A stretch of 64,000 nucleotides of DNA from Bacteroidota bacterium (lineage in GTDB: Bacteria; Bacteroidota; Bacteroidia; Cytophagales; Cyclobacteriaceae), in the NCBI GenBank assembly GCA_016191555.1, contig JACPVX010000029.1:124001-188000 (forward strand), given 5' to 3'. Every line of letters begins with the position of its first letter. The stretch's first letter is position 1. Below the pieces are notes generated by a model. It did not search any database, was not told the DNA's origin, and was given only the letters and a program-made list of their open reading frames with translations. Of this stretch, positions 34,082 through 43,502 are shown piece after piece. The translations under genes and the position numbers were made by a program.

Positions 34082-34258
34082 GCTGGATGATATTTAGGAG
34101 AATGCAATACTACCCAACCAATGTGACGCGAAAATTACCGCAGCATAAAGTTTTATTGGTTGTTCTGAAAAGTACGCTTGCGCCTGCCTTATGTTCCAAA
34201 CCAGATTCGCCTACTTACATTTCCAATGGCTTCGGTATAAATCAGAAATCAAGATGTT

Positions 34259-34543
34259 ATGATGGGTGGGTTTGGTTCATTGAGGGCCATGAACGATACG
34301 ATCAAACAGAATCGTGATCAGCTAAAGGCTAATAAGAAGAAACCTTTCGAAAAAAGAGATTGGTCAACCAAAAGTGAAAATCTTTTACAGGATGATCGAA
34401 AGCTTTCGGAAGAAGAACGAATCCGATTAGTACAAGCCGTTTGGCAGTCCAACAAAGAGGAAGCCCGCAAACAAGTGGTCGGTTTTATATTATCCGTTAT
34501 AATCGTTGGTACATTAGTGGTAGCTTTTTTAGCTTGGTGGTAA
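34259..34543 (+). CDS. Small single-helix membrane protein
   Basis: 94 residues: a polar, basic and acidic N-terminal ~65 residues, then one transmembrane helix near 72-93. Type II-like topology with the N-terminus inside is likely. No family recognised. The gap 34544-34815 that follows holds a hairpin. Confidence 0.55.
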   Translation: MMGGFGSLRAMNDTIKQNRDQLKANKKKPFEKRDWSTKSENLLQDDRKLSEEERIRLVQAVWQSNKEEARKQVVGFILSVIIVGTLVVAFLAWW

Positions 34544-34764
34544 TCGTTACTTTAAATATATGGCAATACGAAGTGGCCCATCTTGCAAGATCAGGATCTT
34601 AGCACATTGCGACCCAATTTTTTGACCCAAAAGTGATTGGGTTCTATATTGAAAACGAAGCCAAAGCCATTATGGATTAGACAGGGCTATGGATGTTTGA
34701 CACTCGGCTATCGTTAGACCAAAGATGAATTCGGTGAAATACACGAATGAGAATTACTAGTAAA

Positions 34765-34791
34765 GAAGAGCAAGAATGAATCTTACTCTTC
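34765..34791. terminator. Bidirectional terminator-like hairpin between convergent genes
   Basis: GAAGAGCAAG, seven bases, CTTACTCTTC. Ten-bp arms with one mismatch lie between the ends of the gene at 34259-34543 (+) and the gene at 34816-35139 (-). Confidence 0.45.
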
Positions 34792-34815
34792 TACTAAAGT
34801 AAAACAGAATTGTAT

Positions 34816-35139
34816 CTACTCCTCAACCGATGCATCAGGCGCATTCTTCGTTACCGAAGCAATGCCATTTTCCATGGCTGCGCTGCTTTCATACATTTCG
34901 CTGGTGCCAATCACCTGGCCATTGCCGGCCTTTAAGTTGAAATAGTGCTTGTCGTTGGTAGAGCGCTTGCGTTCATAGCGAGCATCGTCCGCAGAATTTT
35001 TTCGTACGGACTCAATTCCGTTGTCGCATGCAGCGCGGGTGGTGTAGCCTTCGCTGGTCAGAATTACCTGACCATTATCGGCTTTCAGATTGAATTGAAA
35101 CTCTCCGTTGGTACGTGTACTGATTACAAATTTTCCCAT
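34816..35139 (-). CDS. DUF1508 (YegP-like) protein
   Basis: 107 residues built from two ~50-residue repeats, each with a FNLKA(D/G)NGQVI segment and an (S/E)xGIxSV ending. This is the tandem DUF1508 arrangement of YegP. Structures are known for the family but the biological role is not. Soluble and cytoplasmic. Confidence 0.75.
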   Translation of the reverse strand: MGKFVISTRTNGEFQFNLKADNGQVILTSEGYTTRAACDNGIESVRKNSADDARYERKRSTNDKHYFNLKAGNGQVIGTSEMYESSAAMENGIASVTKNAPDASVEE

Positions 35140-35282
35140 GGCAGTTTGGTTTAATATTTAAAATTAATCGCTAAGAAATATACCGGTAAAAGTGATTAAT
35201 CGGAATTCTTTAACAAATATTTAATGTACCGGTGCTTCGACTGAGCGCTTTCCTTGCGGCAAGCATCCAAACGAGAATTTTG

Positions 35283-35290
35283 TACTTTTG
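35283..35290 (+). promoter_or_regulatory. -7 element just before the type IX secreted protein
   Basis: TACTTTTG fits TAnnTTTG and ends 6 nt before ATG 35297, so the transcript would be nearly leaderless. No matching TTTG at -33 was found. Confidence 0.45.
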
Positions 35291-35296
35291 TAAGGT

Positions 35297-38200
35297 ATGC
35301 GGCTAACGCTTTTTTTTCTGTTTATCTCATGGCAGGTCATTGCCCAAAGTGATCCAGAACTAAAATTTATCCAAAATAAAGGGCAGTGGAGTGCTGATAT
35401 CGATTTTATGGCACAAGTACCGGGCGGTCGTGTAGGTGTTTCATCTTCAGGTTTTTCAATTTTGCTACTCGACATGGAAGAAATAGAACATCGTCATTTG
35501 GCAAAACACGGTGTCATCAGCGAATCTACCGGACGACCAACTGATGATGGGATCAATGGTCATTTCTTCCGAATAAATCTAATTGGAGCAAATCTGGTTG
35601 CCAGACCAACCGTGGAAAATCCGCTGGACGGATATTATAATTATTTCCAGGGAAACGACTCGTGCCACTGGGCTGCACATGCGCTGGCATATGCCACAAT
35701 TGTATATAAAAATGTGTATGATGGAATTGACTTTCGGATTTCTTCGAAAGGAAGTAATCTCAAATACGATTTCATCGTGCAACCAGAAGCCGATCCGTCT
35801 CAAATACAAATGGAATATTGTGGTGCTGATGGAGTAGAAAAAATGTTTGGTGCATTACAAATCAAAACATCACTGGGTACGCTGACAGAGTTAAAGCCTG
35901 TTTCTTATCAATCTTTCGATCAGGAACAACGCATTATTGCCAGCGAATACCATATGGAAAATAATCTGATTACTTTTTCATTTCCCGATACTTATGATGA
36001 ATGCCGTACGCTGACAATCGATCCTCTATTAATTTTTTCAACCTACTCTGGCTCTACTGCCGACAACTGGGGCAGCACTGCCACCCCCGGTGAGCATGGT
36101 ACACTCTACTCCGCAGGGGTTACAAACTTATTTAACAATAAGGAGGTGTTTTTTCCTACTACACCCGGAGCTTTTCAGACTGATAATAAAGGGAATTACG
36201 ACATGGCTATTATCAAGTATGATTCTGCCGGAACTAAGTTTTTATATGCCACCTTACTGGGGGGTAGCAATAACGATAGTCCTCAAAGCTTGGTGGTAGA
36301 TAAGGCGACTGGCGATTTGATTGTATTGGGTATCAGTAGTTCTTCCGATTATCCAATCAGCACGAATGCGTTTGATTCACAATTTAATTTCGGTACTGAT
36401 GTATTCAATCAGGTGCTCGATACATTCGATCAGTGGGATATTGTCATTACACGATTTTCAGCTACCGGAGACAAATTAATTGGATCAACATTTTTAGGGG
36501 GTGCGGGCAACGATGGTTTAAACCAACCCAAGACAGCGAGTGGGCCATTGGTAGTTAATTATGGAGATGAAATGCGGGGTGATGTGATTACGGATGCGGG
36601 GGGCAATGTGTATATAAGTTCGGTAACCAGTTCTCCGGATTTTCCTACTGTGAATGGCTTTGATCAATCATTCAACGGATTAACAGATGGTGTACTGACT
36701 AAGTTATCTCCTGATCTGTCCTTTGTTATCTGGTCAAGCTATGTGGGGGGTACTGGTTTCGATGCGGCTTATTCCATCAAATTTGATAATGATCTGAATC
36801 TTGTGTTGGCGGGCGGTACCACCAGTACTGATTTTCCGGTAACCGTTGGTGTGTATCAAAGTACGCACAATGGTGGGGTAGACGGATGGATCGCTCGCGT
36901 AGCTGCGGATGGAAGCGCAATTCTTCATGCTACTTTTATTGGAACTTCTTCCTTCGATCAGGTTTACTTCATCGACTTAAATGCTAGTGGAAACATTTTT
37001 TGTTACGGGCAAACCACCGGACTCATGCCTGTTTCTCCAGGCGTTTACAATAACCCCAACGGAGGTCAGTTTGTCCAGAAACTATCTTCCGATTTAAGTA
37101 CACTTGAATTTTCTACAGTATTTGGTTCCGGTTTGGTAAATGGGTCAATCATACCGAACATATCACCTACTGCTTTTTTGGTAAACGATTGTGATAACAT
37201 TTACCTGGCTGGATGGGGCGGCTCTGTTAACTCAGCTCTCGGATTCTGGCAAAGCAATACGTTTGGAATGCCTGTTACAAATGATGCCTTTCAAAAAACA
37301 ACATCAGGTTCTGATTTCTATTTTATGATATTGAATGGCGATGCCACCAAATTAGTTTATTCCACTTATCTGGGAGGCAATTCATCTAAGACACATGTGG
37401 ACGGGGGAACATCTCGATTTGACAAGTATGGAATCGTGTATCATGCTGTATGTTCCGGTTGTCAGTTTAATAATGCAACTGGTAGTTCCAGTTCAGATTT
37501 TCCCACAACGCCCAACGCAAAATCAAAAATCAACAGAAGTCAGAATTGTAACAATGCCGCTTTTAAATTTGATTTGTCGTCCCTTAAAGCCTTGTTCCAA
37601 ACGAATTCATTGAACTTAACTAAACCGGGATTTAACAACGTGTGTTATCCAGATACCATAGTATTTCAAAACTTAAGTATCGGTGGAAGAACATTTACCT
37701 GGGACTTTGATGATGGAACCATCGTTGATCAATTATCAACCGACCCAAGATTCGTAAATCATCAATACAACCAAAGCGGAAAATACAGAGTTAAATTAAA
37801 AATCACAGATCTGAGTACCTGCAGCCAAACTGATTCTACCATTCAGGTGATCAATTATTTTAAACCAACAATAAACGCAGGTCCGGATGCTACCATTTGC
37901 GAAGGAAATAATCACGTACTAACAACAACGGGAGGAGCTTTCTTTAATTGGACCAGCAGCGATGGAACTTTTACTTCATCAAGTGCTGCCCCTACAATAC
38001 AACCAAAAATCTCCACTAGCTATTATGTAAATGTGACAGATGCAAATGGCTGTAAAAAAAGAGATACCATAAATATTGCTGTCATCAATAAAGTAAAACT
38101 GAAATGGAGTCATCAACTGGAAGGCAACTGTACGGATCGTCCCACGGTAATCGTCCAAAATTTAACACCACCTGCAGAGGGGGTTACCTTCCATTTTGAT

Positions 38201-38605
38201 TTTGGAGATGGTACTGAATCTGAAGAAACTTCTTTACGGTATATCTATAAGCAAGATGGGCTTTACACTATCAAACTAATTGCGCTAAAGCAATCTTGCC
38301 CTAACGAAGAAATCATAACACTTCCATTTTACACGCTTTTCGTTCCCAATGTATTTACTCCCGAAGCGACCCTTGGGTATAACGATAAGTTTGATGTTCT
38401 CTTCGGCAAAGATCAATTAGCACCATCTGATGCAGGCATACCTGTGGAGTTAATCGTAGTAGACCGCTGGGGGAATCAAATATTTGAATCGAAAAATTAT
38501 AATAATGACTGGACAGGAAAAGGAATTCCCGAAGGGGTGTATTATTTCCATTTGAAAGTAGGCGATTTTGCCACCTGCAAAAATTGGGTCCATATTATCA
38601 AGTAG
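35297..38605 (+). CDS. Type IX-secreted protein, SBBP repeats plus PKD domains and type B C-terminal domain
   Basis: 1,102 residues. The signal peptide ends at VIAQ. Residues about 20-270 form an N-terminal beta domain opening with FIQNKGQW, common on secreted Bacteroidota proteins. A long SBBP-type beta-propeller region (repeats such as FSTYLGG..ND and SDFPTT) runs to about 760. Two PKD-like folds follow (TWDFDDGTIVD and FDFGDGTESEE). The last ~85 residues contain VPNVFTPE, VDRWGNQIFES and GVYYFHLKVG, the gliding-associated type B sorting signal for T9SS, which would place the protein on the cell surface or in the medium. Function of the body is unknown. Confidence 0.85.
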   Translation: MRLTLFFLFISWQVIAQSDPELKFIQNKGQWSADIDFMAQVPGGRVGVSSSGFSILLLDMEEIEHRHLAKHGVISESTGRPTDDGINGHFFRINLIGANLVARPTVENPLDGYYNYFQGNDSCHWAAHALAYATIVYKNVYDGIDFRISSKGSNLKYDFIVQPEADPSQIQMEYCGADGVEKMFGALQIKTSLGTLTELKPVSYQSFDQEQRIIASEYHMENNLITFSFPDTYDECRTLTIDPLLIFSTYSGSTADNWGSTATPGEHGTLYSAGVTNLFNNKEVFFPTTPGAFQTDNKGNYDMAIIKYDSAGTKFLYATLLGGSNNDSPQSLVVDKATGDLIVLGISSSSDYPISTNAFDSQFNFGTDVFNQVLDTFDQWDIVITRFSATGDKLIGSTFLGGAGNDGLNQPKTASGPLVVNYGDEMRGDVITDAGGNVYISSVTSSPDFPTVNGFDQSFNGLTDGVLTKLSPDLSFVIWSSYVGGTGFDAAYSIKFDNDLNLVLAGGTTSTDFPVTVGVYQSTHNGGVDGWIARVAADGSAILHATFIGTSSFDQVYFIDLNASGNIFCYGQTTGLMPVSPGVYNNPNGGQFVQKLSSDLSTLEFSTVFGSGLVNGSIIPNISPTAFLVNDCDNIYLAGWGGSVNSALGFWQSNTFGMPVTNDAFQKTTSGSDFYFMILNGDATKLVYSTYLGGNSSKTHVDGGTSRFDKYGIVYHAVCSGCQFNNATGSSSSDFPTTPNAKSKINRSQNCNNAAFKFDLSSLKALFQTNSLNLTKPGFNNVCYPDTIVFQNLSIGGRTFTWDFDDGTIVDQLSTDPRFVNHQYNQSGKYRVKLKITDLSTCSQTDSTIQVINYFKPTINAGPDATICEGNNHVLTTTGGAFFNWTSSDGTFTSSSAAPTIQPKISTSYYVNVTDANGCKKRDTINIAVINKVKLKWSHQLEGNCTDRPTVIVQNLTPPAEGVTFHFDFGDGTESEETSLRYIYKQDGLYTIKLIALKQSCPNEEIITLPFYTLFVPNVFTPEATLGYNDKFDVLFGKDQLAPSDAGIPVELIVVDRWGNQIFESKNYNNDWTGKGIPEGVYYFHLKVGDFATCKNWVHIIK

Positions 38606-38666
38606 GATTCTTCACTATTTTTTTAGATTGATTTCGTGTTATCTATCTGTACTCAGCAATATAAAA

Positions 38667-39128
38667 ATGTTTAAACGCGATGAAGCCGCGCGCTTGCGTG
38701 AAGAATTCTGGACAACATTCGGTCGGTACATGAGCCCGGTGCCTTCAGCTGATGGTGCTAACATAAATTGGATAAACTACCGCACGGGTTTGAAAGATGT
38801 ACACTTTCGGATGAATGCACAGTCGAATACCGCTACCATCTTTATTGCGCTCGAACACCGTGATGCGGCCATTCGCGAATTATTTTTTCAACAATTTGAA
38901 GAATTAAAAACGCTGCTACACAGTATTGTGGGTGAAGAATGGAAGTGGCAACTGCACGCACCCATTGCCGAAGGCAAAACCATCAGCAAAATTTATCGCG
39001 AGTTGCCAAATGTGTCGGTCTTTAACAAAGACCATTGGCCTGAATTGATTTCGTTTTTCAAACCACGCATCATAGCGCTGGATGAATTCTGGCAAAACGC
39101 TCAATATAGTTTTGAGTCTTTGAAGTAG
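38667..39128 (+). CDS. DUF4268 protein
   Basis: 153 residues from ATG 38667; an upstream in-frame region overlaps the end of the secreted protein and is not needed. Helical-plus-strand core with WINYRTGLKDVHFRM, TIFIALEHRD and a C-terminal helix-rich half (FFKPRIIALDEFW). It resembles DUF4268, found alone and at the C-terminus of restriction-related proteins. The stand-alone form is common here and alone does not imply defence. Its end faces the PLD-like gene with a 12-nt gap. Confidence 0.6.
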   Translation: MFKRDEAARLREEFWTTFGRYMSPVPSADGANINWINYRTGLKDVHFRMNAQSNTATIFIALEHRDAAIRELFFQQFEELKTLLHSIVGEEWKWQLHAPIAEGKTISKIYRELPNVSVFNKDHWPELISFFKPRIIALDEFWQNAQYSFESLK

Positions 39129-39140
39129 ACTTACCCTTGA

Positions 39141-39617
39141 TCAAGCAGGGTTTACTCGCTCATACTCCTGAATAACTTTTTCTGTCAGAGGTTCTGAAAA
39201 TTCAAAATAGCCGGTGAACCACGATTTCAGGTTTTCAATTTCTTTCGCATCGGTAATTTTATAGAAAAGCTCTTCGTGATCTTTTAGCCCCTCGAGTGTA
39301 AACGTGCCTGAACCAATAAACGCAATCGTTTTGCGAAATGGCAAATCAAGAATGTACACATTCGCATGAAAAACATTTTTAGTGTAAATGTTCAATGTAA
39401 TTCGACCTTGATAGTTGCGCCAAATACGGTGCAACACGTCGCGCGAAGTAAGGCCCTGCACTCCGGTAACAATATCCATTTTCGTTTTGGTAGGAATACG
39501 GCTGCGGATAAAATCAAACCCTTCTTCTGACATAGCAGCTGTAGCAATGTAACAATGCTCGACTTGTGGTAAAATTTTTTCGTTGATGAGTGGCACCGAC
39601 AATTTTTTTATGATCAT
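39141..39617 (-). CDS. Phospholipase-D-like protein with altered HKD motif
   Basis: 158 residues, about one PLD-like domain. The expected HxK(x4)D reads H84-A-N86-V-Y-I-L-D91, so the Lys is Asn. The second part of the signature, GSGTFT followed by HEEL near 102-116, is kept. Single-domain PLD nucleases such as Nuc work as dimers with one HKD per subunit, and loss of the Lys would impair that chemistry. It may be a DNA- or protein-binding relative or an altered nuclease. No signal peptide. Confidence 0.6.
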   Translation of the reverse strand: MIIKKLSVPLINEKILPQVEHCYIATAAMSEEGFDFIRSRIPTKTKMDIVTGVQGLTSRDVLHRIWRNYQGRITLNIYTKNVFHANVYILDLPFRKTIAFIGSGTFTLEGLKDHEELFYKITDAKEIENLKSWFTGYFEFSEPLTEKVIQEYERVNPA

Positions 39618-39724
39618 GACTTGAAATTAGGAGGTGGCAAATTAAGGATTTTTATCGGGCACATTGTTTAAATACCTCTATAAACCAAAAGGGTTTCTTA
39701 CCTTGCATACCCAATCGCATTGTT

Positions 39725-39808
39725 ATGACCGAACGAGAACTGATCAAGTTAGAAAGAACCATCCGCACCAAAATGGAAGACATCAAAGCAACATCTTTAA
39801 ATAAATAA
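39725..39808 (+). CDS. Possible 27-residue small protein
   Basis: ATG at 39725, TAA at 39806-39808; charged and helix-prone (MTERELIKLERTIRTKMEDI then KATSLNK). Located between the PLD-like gene start and the MBL-fold gene. Spacing and composition fit a small coding frame, but nothing confirms expression. Confidence 0.25.
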   Translation: MTERELIKLERTIRTKMEDIKATSLNK

Positions 39809-39895
39809 GTCTGCCTACCCTGTGTCAGTGGCAACTGGCAGGGGCACAGCTTCTCCCGTTCAGGAATTGAATGAATAACAACGAGTTTTTTTTAA

Positions 39896-41044
39896 ATGGG
39901 CTTCGACATTACCTTGGCAAAGCGGCCACACAAAAAATGGATTGGATTGACAATCGCAATCATTGTGTTAACCACGGCGTGCGCTAAAGTAATCCCAGAG
40001 AAAGAATTTCCGCGCACTATCATTCCCTCAGCAGATCAGTTTACTTTTCATATTCAAAACTCACCTGATTCGATTCGAGTTTTGTATCTAGGCTGCGGGC
40101 ATCTGATTATTCTTTATCGGCAGGAGAATATTGTTATCGATCCTTTCTTCTCCACACATGGTTTTACCAAAAGCAAATTATTTTCTGATACAATCGCGTT
40201 TCGGAAATATGAAAACCTGCTAAAGAAGCAGCGTGTGAATTTAAATGACACGAAGAGTGTGTGGATCGCTCACACACATTACGACCACATGAGCGACTTG
40301 CCTTTATTGTTAGAGAAAAAACGAATCGTCAGCACTACGCCTATCTACGGAAATGAAGATGGAGCTTCGATCTTACAAAATTTTCTCACGCCTCAGCAAT
40401 ACCATCCACTCACTAAGGAGCTCACGTACAATCCGAAGCAGCCTACACCTGTTTCATTTATCAATGCATCTACGTCTATTTCGGTGTTGTCCATCCGATC
40501 CGATCATGCGCCTCACTATAAGATTTTCGGTTTGCCGATTCACTTGATGAAAGGGAAATTGAAGGCAAATTATTTTAAAAAGAATTTTGTTCGCGCCACC
40601 GACACCACCAGTCGCGGGCAATGGAAAGAAGGACGCACGTATTCCTATCTCATCGATTTTAAAACCAATAACCACATCGACTACCGGTTGTTCATTCAAA
40701 CATCGGCTAGTCATTATCCATTGGGGCGGCCTCCGCTGGATGTGTTGCGCGAACGGCCTGTGGATGTTGCTTTTCTTTGTGCGGCTTCCTCAGATTATGT
40801 AAAGAAAAAATATCCTGTCAACATCTTACGTGATCTGTTTCCCAATCATCCCGCCAAGGAAGCGAAGGTAGTGTGGATTCATTGGGAAGATTTTTTTGGT
40901 GAGCCACTGGAATTTGAAAAAGCACGGCTCGTGCGAATGACCAACTTTAAAGGGCTTGGCAAGCGCCTCCGCAAAGGCGGTTTCACACCCGATTCCATTC
41001 ATCAGGTTATGCCGAGACCCGGCACGGTGGTAACGATTAAGTAA
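39896..41044 (+). CDS. Lipoprotein with metallo-beta-lactamase fold
   Basis: 382 residues. The N-terminus has a basic start and a hydrophobic stretch ending at TTAC, so a lipid-modified Cys near residue 29 is likely. The metal motif HTHYDHMSD near 123-131 supplies the HxHxDH ligands; a distal LSIRSDHAPHY segment near 199-209 provides further His. It resembles UlaG/NAPE-PLD-like MBL-fold hydrolases. Substrate unknown; acts on the periplasmic side of a membrane. Confidence 0.7.
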   Translation: MGFDITLAKRPHKKWIGLTIAIIVLTTACAKVIPEKEFPRTIIPSADQFTFHIQNSPDSIRVLYLGCGHLIILYRQENIVIDPFFSTHGFTKSKLFSDTIAFRKYENLLKKQRVNLNDTKSVWIAHTHYDHMSDLPLLLEKKRIVSTTPIYGNEDGASILQNFLTPQQYHPLTKELTYNPKQPTPVSFINASTSISVLSIRSDHAPHYKIFGLPIHLMKGKLKANYFKKNFVRATDTTSRGQWKEGRTYSYLIDFKTNNHIDYRLFIQTSASHYPLGRPPLDVLRERPVDVAFLCAASSDYVKKKYPVNILRDLFPNHPAKEAKVVWIHWEDFFGEPLEFEKARLVRMTNFKGLGKRLRKGGFTPDSIHQVMPRPGTVVTIK

Positions 41045-41055
41045 AATTTAGTCGA

Positions 41056-41122
41056 GATCCATAAAACCAAAACACAAAGACAATCATCTTTGCTAAAATA
41101 GCTTGTGTCTTTTTATGGAATC
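41056..41122. terminator. Long imperfect hairpin between two genes
   Basis: Arms GATCCATAAAA...ACACAAAG and CTTGTGT...TTTTTATGGAATC pair over about 20 bp with bulges around a ~22-nt loop. It lies 11 nt after the stop of the MBL gene and 63 nt before the next start. Most likely a terminator with a T-rich descending arm, or a small palindromic element. Confidence 0.45.
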
Positions 41123-41185
41123 CGTCATTGATACGAATCATGGAGATAGATTCGTTATCACTTTATATCTAAACCTTACCTCATT

Positions 41186-42151
41186 ATGAAAGCTAAACTG
41201 GTTGTTTGCCTTTTACTTTTTGTAGTCGTTCATGCTTCGCATAGTTACCCGATCACTCCGCGTTCGCTCATGAAGTTGATTCAGGAAAGTGAATACATCA
41301 TTACAGCATATGTTAGAGATGTTCATGAGATCAAGCCGAAGGAAGAAATTACAAAAGGCAAAAAGAAAAAGCGCTCAAAATATGAATATCGCTTCGGGGG
41401 TTACCAGGCAGAACTGGTAATTCGAAAAACACTACAGGGCAAAGTGACTGATAGTGTTATTTTTATTGATTTCAATCCGCATATGATCTGTCCGGCACCT
41501 CCTATGTTTTTTAAAGGATCATATGTATTGGTTTTTCTTAATCAAAAAAACGACTCATTTTATGTTCAAGCCTTATCCTATGGAGTAAAAACACTGATGC
41601 CAGGCGATTTAGAAATTTACTGCCAGCGTATAGCTGAAATGCAGAAAATTTTATCGGTGGCCGATATTGATCAAAAGTTTATGCAAACTACTGAGTGGTT
41701 GGTAAAGTGTGCCGAACTACGATGTACTCGTGGCGAGGGGCTGTATGAGCTTTCGCGAAAAAGCAATTTCATGTCATTCTATGATGGAACAGAAAATCAA
41801 CCCTTTGAATACGCGCTCTCTACAGAGCAAAAAGATCGACTATACGAGGCGCTTATTACAACTGACTCTCTTTCATATGAGGACGTGGGTCTGGTCGATT
41901 TGGTCTATTCAAGTCACCCTGAAAAGGTATATAATTTTTTGCTAGATAGAATCAAGCAAGTGAAGGATACCCAATATTGGTATGCCGATGATTTTATGAG
42001 CCGGCTCAATCTATATAAATCAAATGAGCGAACCGTTGCATTGATAAAGCAATATGAAGAAGAGAAGTATAAATTCGACAAAACAGAAGACACTGATAAA
42101 AAATTAAAAGATATACTGAGCAACTTTGTTTTAGAAATGGAAAAACTATAA
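41186..42151 (+). CDS. Exported protein of unknown function
   Basis: 321 residues with a signal peptide ending near ASHSYP (residue 21). The mature part has a beta-rich first half (TAYVRDVHEIKP, YQAELVIRKTLQGKV, SVIFIDFNPHMI, GSYVLVFLNQ) with a Cys pair and a helical second half. It is probably periplasmic. No family recognised. Followed after 11 nt by the coding region of a small membrane protein. Confidence 0.65.
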   Translation: MKAKLVVCLLLFVVVHASHSYPITPRSLMKLIQESEYIITAYVRDVHEIKPKEEITKGKKKKRSKYEYRFGGYQAELVIRKTLQGKVTDSVIFIDFNPHMICPAPPMFFKGSYVLVFLNQKNDSFYVQALSYGVKTLMPGDLEIYCQRIAEMQKILSVADIDQKFMQTTEWLVKCAELRCTRGEGLYELSRKSNFMSFYDGTENQPFEYALSTEQKDRLYEALITTDSLSYEDVGLVDLVYSSHPEKVYNFLLDRIKQVKDTQYWYADDFMSRLNLYKSNERTVALIKQYEEEKYKFDKTEDTDKKLKDILSNFVLEMEKL

Positions 42152-42207
42152 AGTATATTTAGAGTGAAAAATCAATCGCTCTAAATATCGGATGGATCAT
42201 TTTATGC

Positions 42208-42585
42208 TTGCTTGCTTCCTTGCTGCTCATGGGTAGCATATTCTTGTCGAGGTATGTCAACGATCGGGCCATTCAAAAACTTGAACAAGACAAAAAAGCA
42301 CAACTTGTCGACTTGTTTTCCAGTCGAAGAAACTATTCTACCTTCATCCTCTTTGGAATAGTTGCTTTATTTTTTGCTGTCATCCATTTCAATTGGCTCG
42401 ATGCTTTTCTGACTTATGTCATTTACGCTCTTTCTATTATTTTCTATATGGTCGTGAACGGCTATCGGTCTTATCAGCAATTAAAGCAACTCCAGTTTCC
42501 TGATTTCTATATACGAGCCTATTTGCTATCCACGTTTATTCGGTTTGCCAGCATTGTTATCTTTCTATTTGTGATCAATTTATAA
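42208..42585 (+). CDS. Small membrane protein with unclear start
   Basis: At least 125 residues with three or four hydrophobic helices (5-15 with upstream extension, 45-62, 68-85, 105-125). The first listed initiator is TTG 42208 in the middle of a hydrophobic helix; the frame is open back to 42163 and the extra codons (NIGWIILCLLAS) complete that helix, so translation probably begins earlier. No ATG or GTG is in frame there; GTG 42164 is in another phase. An indel or rare start is possible. Function unknown. Confidence 0.55.
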   Translation: MLASLLLMGSIFLSRYVNDRAIQKLEQDKKAQLVDLFSSRRNYSTFILFGIVALFFAVIHFNWLDAFLTYVIYALSIIFYMVVNGYRSYQQLKQLQFPDFYIRAYLLSTFIRFASIVIFLFVINL

Positions 42586-42599
42586 ATTCAATCCATTCA

Positions 42600-43412
42600 A
42601 TGACATCAACCTGCAAGAGCATCCATTCTTTGAAAAATCGATACATATTCAATTTGATCGGTTTATCACTGCTTCTCTTTTCCTGCGGATCGGATCCTAA
42701 ACCAACCAACGAAGAGCAACTACGAATTTCTCTCTCAGATTCTTCATCGAATCAAACAGACACCGCTAAAGTAAATGGCATTCAGGGAAACCTCTCGTTT
42801 AGTCAGATCAATACTGATCCGAATTCCGTAGTCCTTACTGGATTGAAGCAACACCGTTTGGTGACTGTTTACAAAGTGCGTACGGAAAAAAGGAGGAGAA
42901 GCTCCTATTCCGAAAGTATGTATGAAGAGGATTATGGCAGCGACCGAGTTACACATTTCATGCCGGGCTTCGATTTACTCTTTGGATATAACCTGTTGGC
43001 CATTGCGCATTATGATTTAACTACCGAAAAACTAAACTCACTTTTTGATAAACCGGTGCTGATTAAATCGCTCTACTACCCTTCGTTTGAGCAAGACTCG
43101 ATTGAGAAAAAACCAATTAACCGAAATAATTATATGGTTTCGGTGTATGATGAAGATACCAATCGGGATACGCTCATCAACCGCTTGGATTTAAGGCGGT
43201 TTTATTCCTTCAACGTGTCAGGCCAGGAGCGCATTCAATTAGTACCTCCCAACTATTCGGTAGAGCGCTCGCAATACGATTCGCAAAACGATGTCATGTA
43301 CATTTACGCCCGTCTCGATACGAATCAAAACGGTAAGATTGATAAAAAAGAACCGCAGCACATCTTTTGGATAAACCTGAAACAACCGGATAAAGCCAAA
43401 CGCTTGTATTGA
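42600..43412 (+). CDS. Lipoprotein of unknown function
   Basis: 270 residues. Hydrophobic FNLIGLSLLLFSC gives a lipoprotein signal with Cys near 29. The mature body is beta-rich with an odd Ser/Arg-rich KRRRSSYSESMYEEDYG segment near 97-113 and a final calcium-binding-like DTNQNGKIDKKE near 240-251, which fits a dockerin/EF-hand-type loop. Likely extracytoplasmic. No family recognised. Confidence 0.65.
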   Translation: MTSTCKSIHSLKNRYIFNLIGLSLLLFSCGSDPKPTNEEQLRISLSDSSSNQTDTAKVNGIQGNLSFSQINTDPNSVVLTGLKQHRLVTVYKVRTEKRRRSSYSESMYEEDYGSDRVTHFMPGFDLLFGYNLLAIAHYDLTTEKLNSLFDKPVLIKSLYYPSFEQDSIEKKPINRNNYMVSVYDEDTNRDTLINRLDLRRFYSFNVSGQERIQLVPPNYSVERSQYDSQNDVMYIYARLDTNQNGKIDKKEPQHIFWINLKQPDKAKRLY

Positions 43413-43482
43413 TGATATGGCAAAAGATTCCATTCAAAAAATATAAAAAACCCCCAATTCGGCTTAAAATCAACCCTTTTAG

Positions 43483-43495
43483 CTAAATATTTTAG
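43483..43495. promoter_or_regulatory. Palindromic box 1, CTAAATATTTTAG
   Basis: CTAAA-TAT-TTTAG, an inverted repeat around three bases. It is repeated at 43506-43518, 23 bp away, just upstream of a promoter -33 element. This is an operator-like arrangement. Confidence 0.55.
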
Positions 43496-43502
43496 TATAA
43501 TA

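Noticed and set aside
38667..39617. DUF4268 plus PLD-like genes as a restriction system
   Set aside because: They converge, neither has a methylase or specificity subunit nearby, and stand-alone DUF4268 is common in this phylum.
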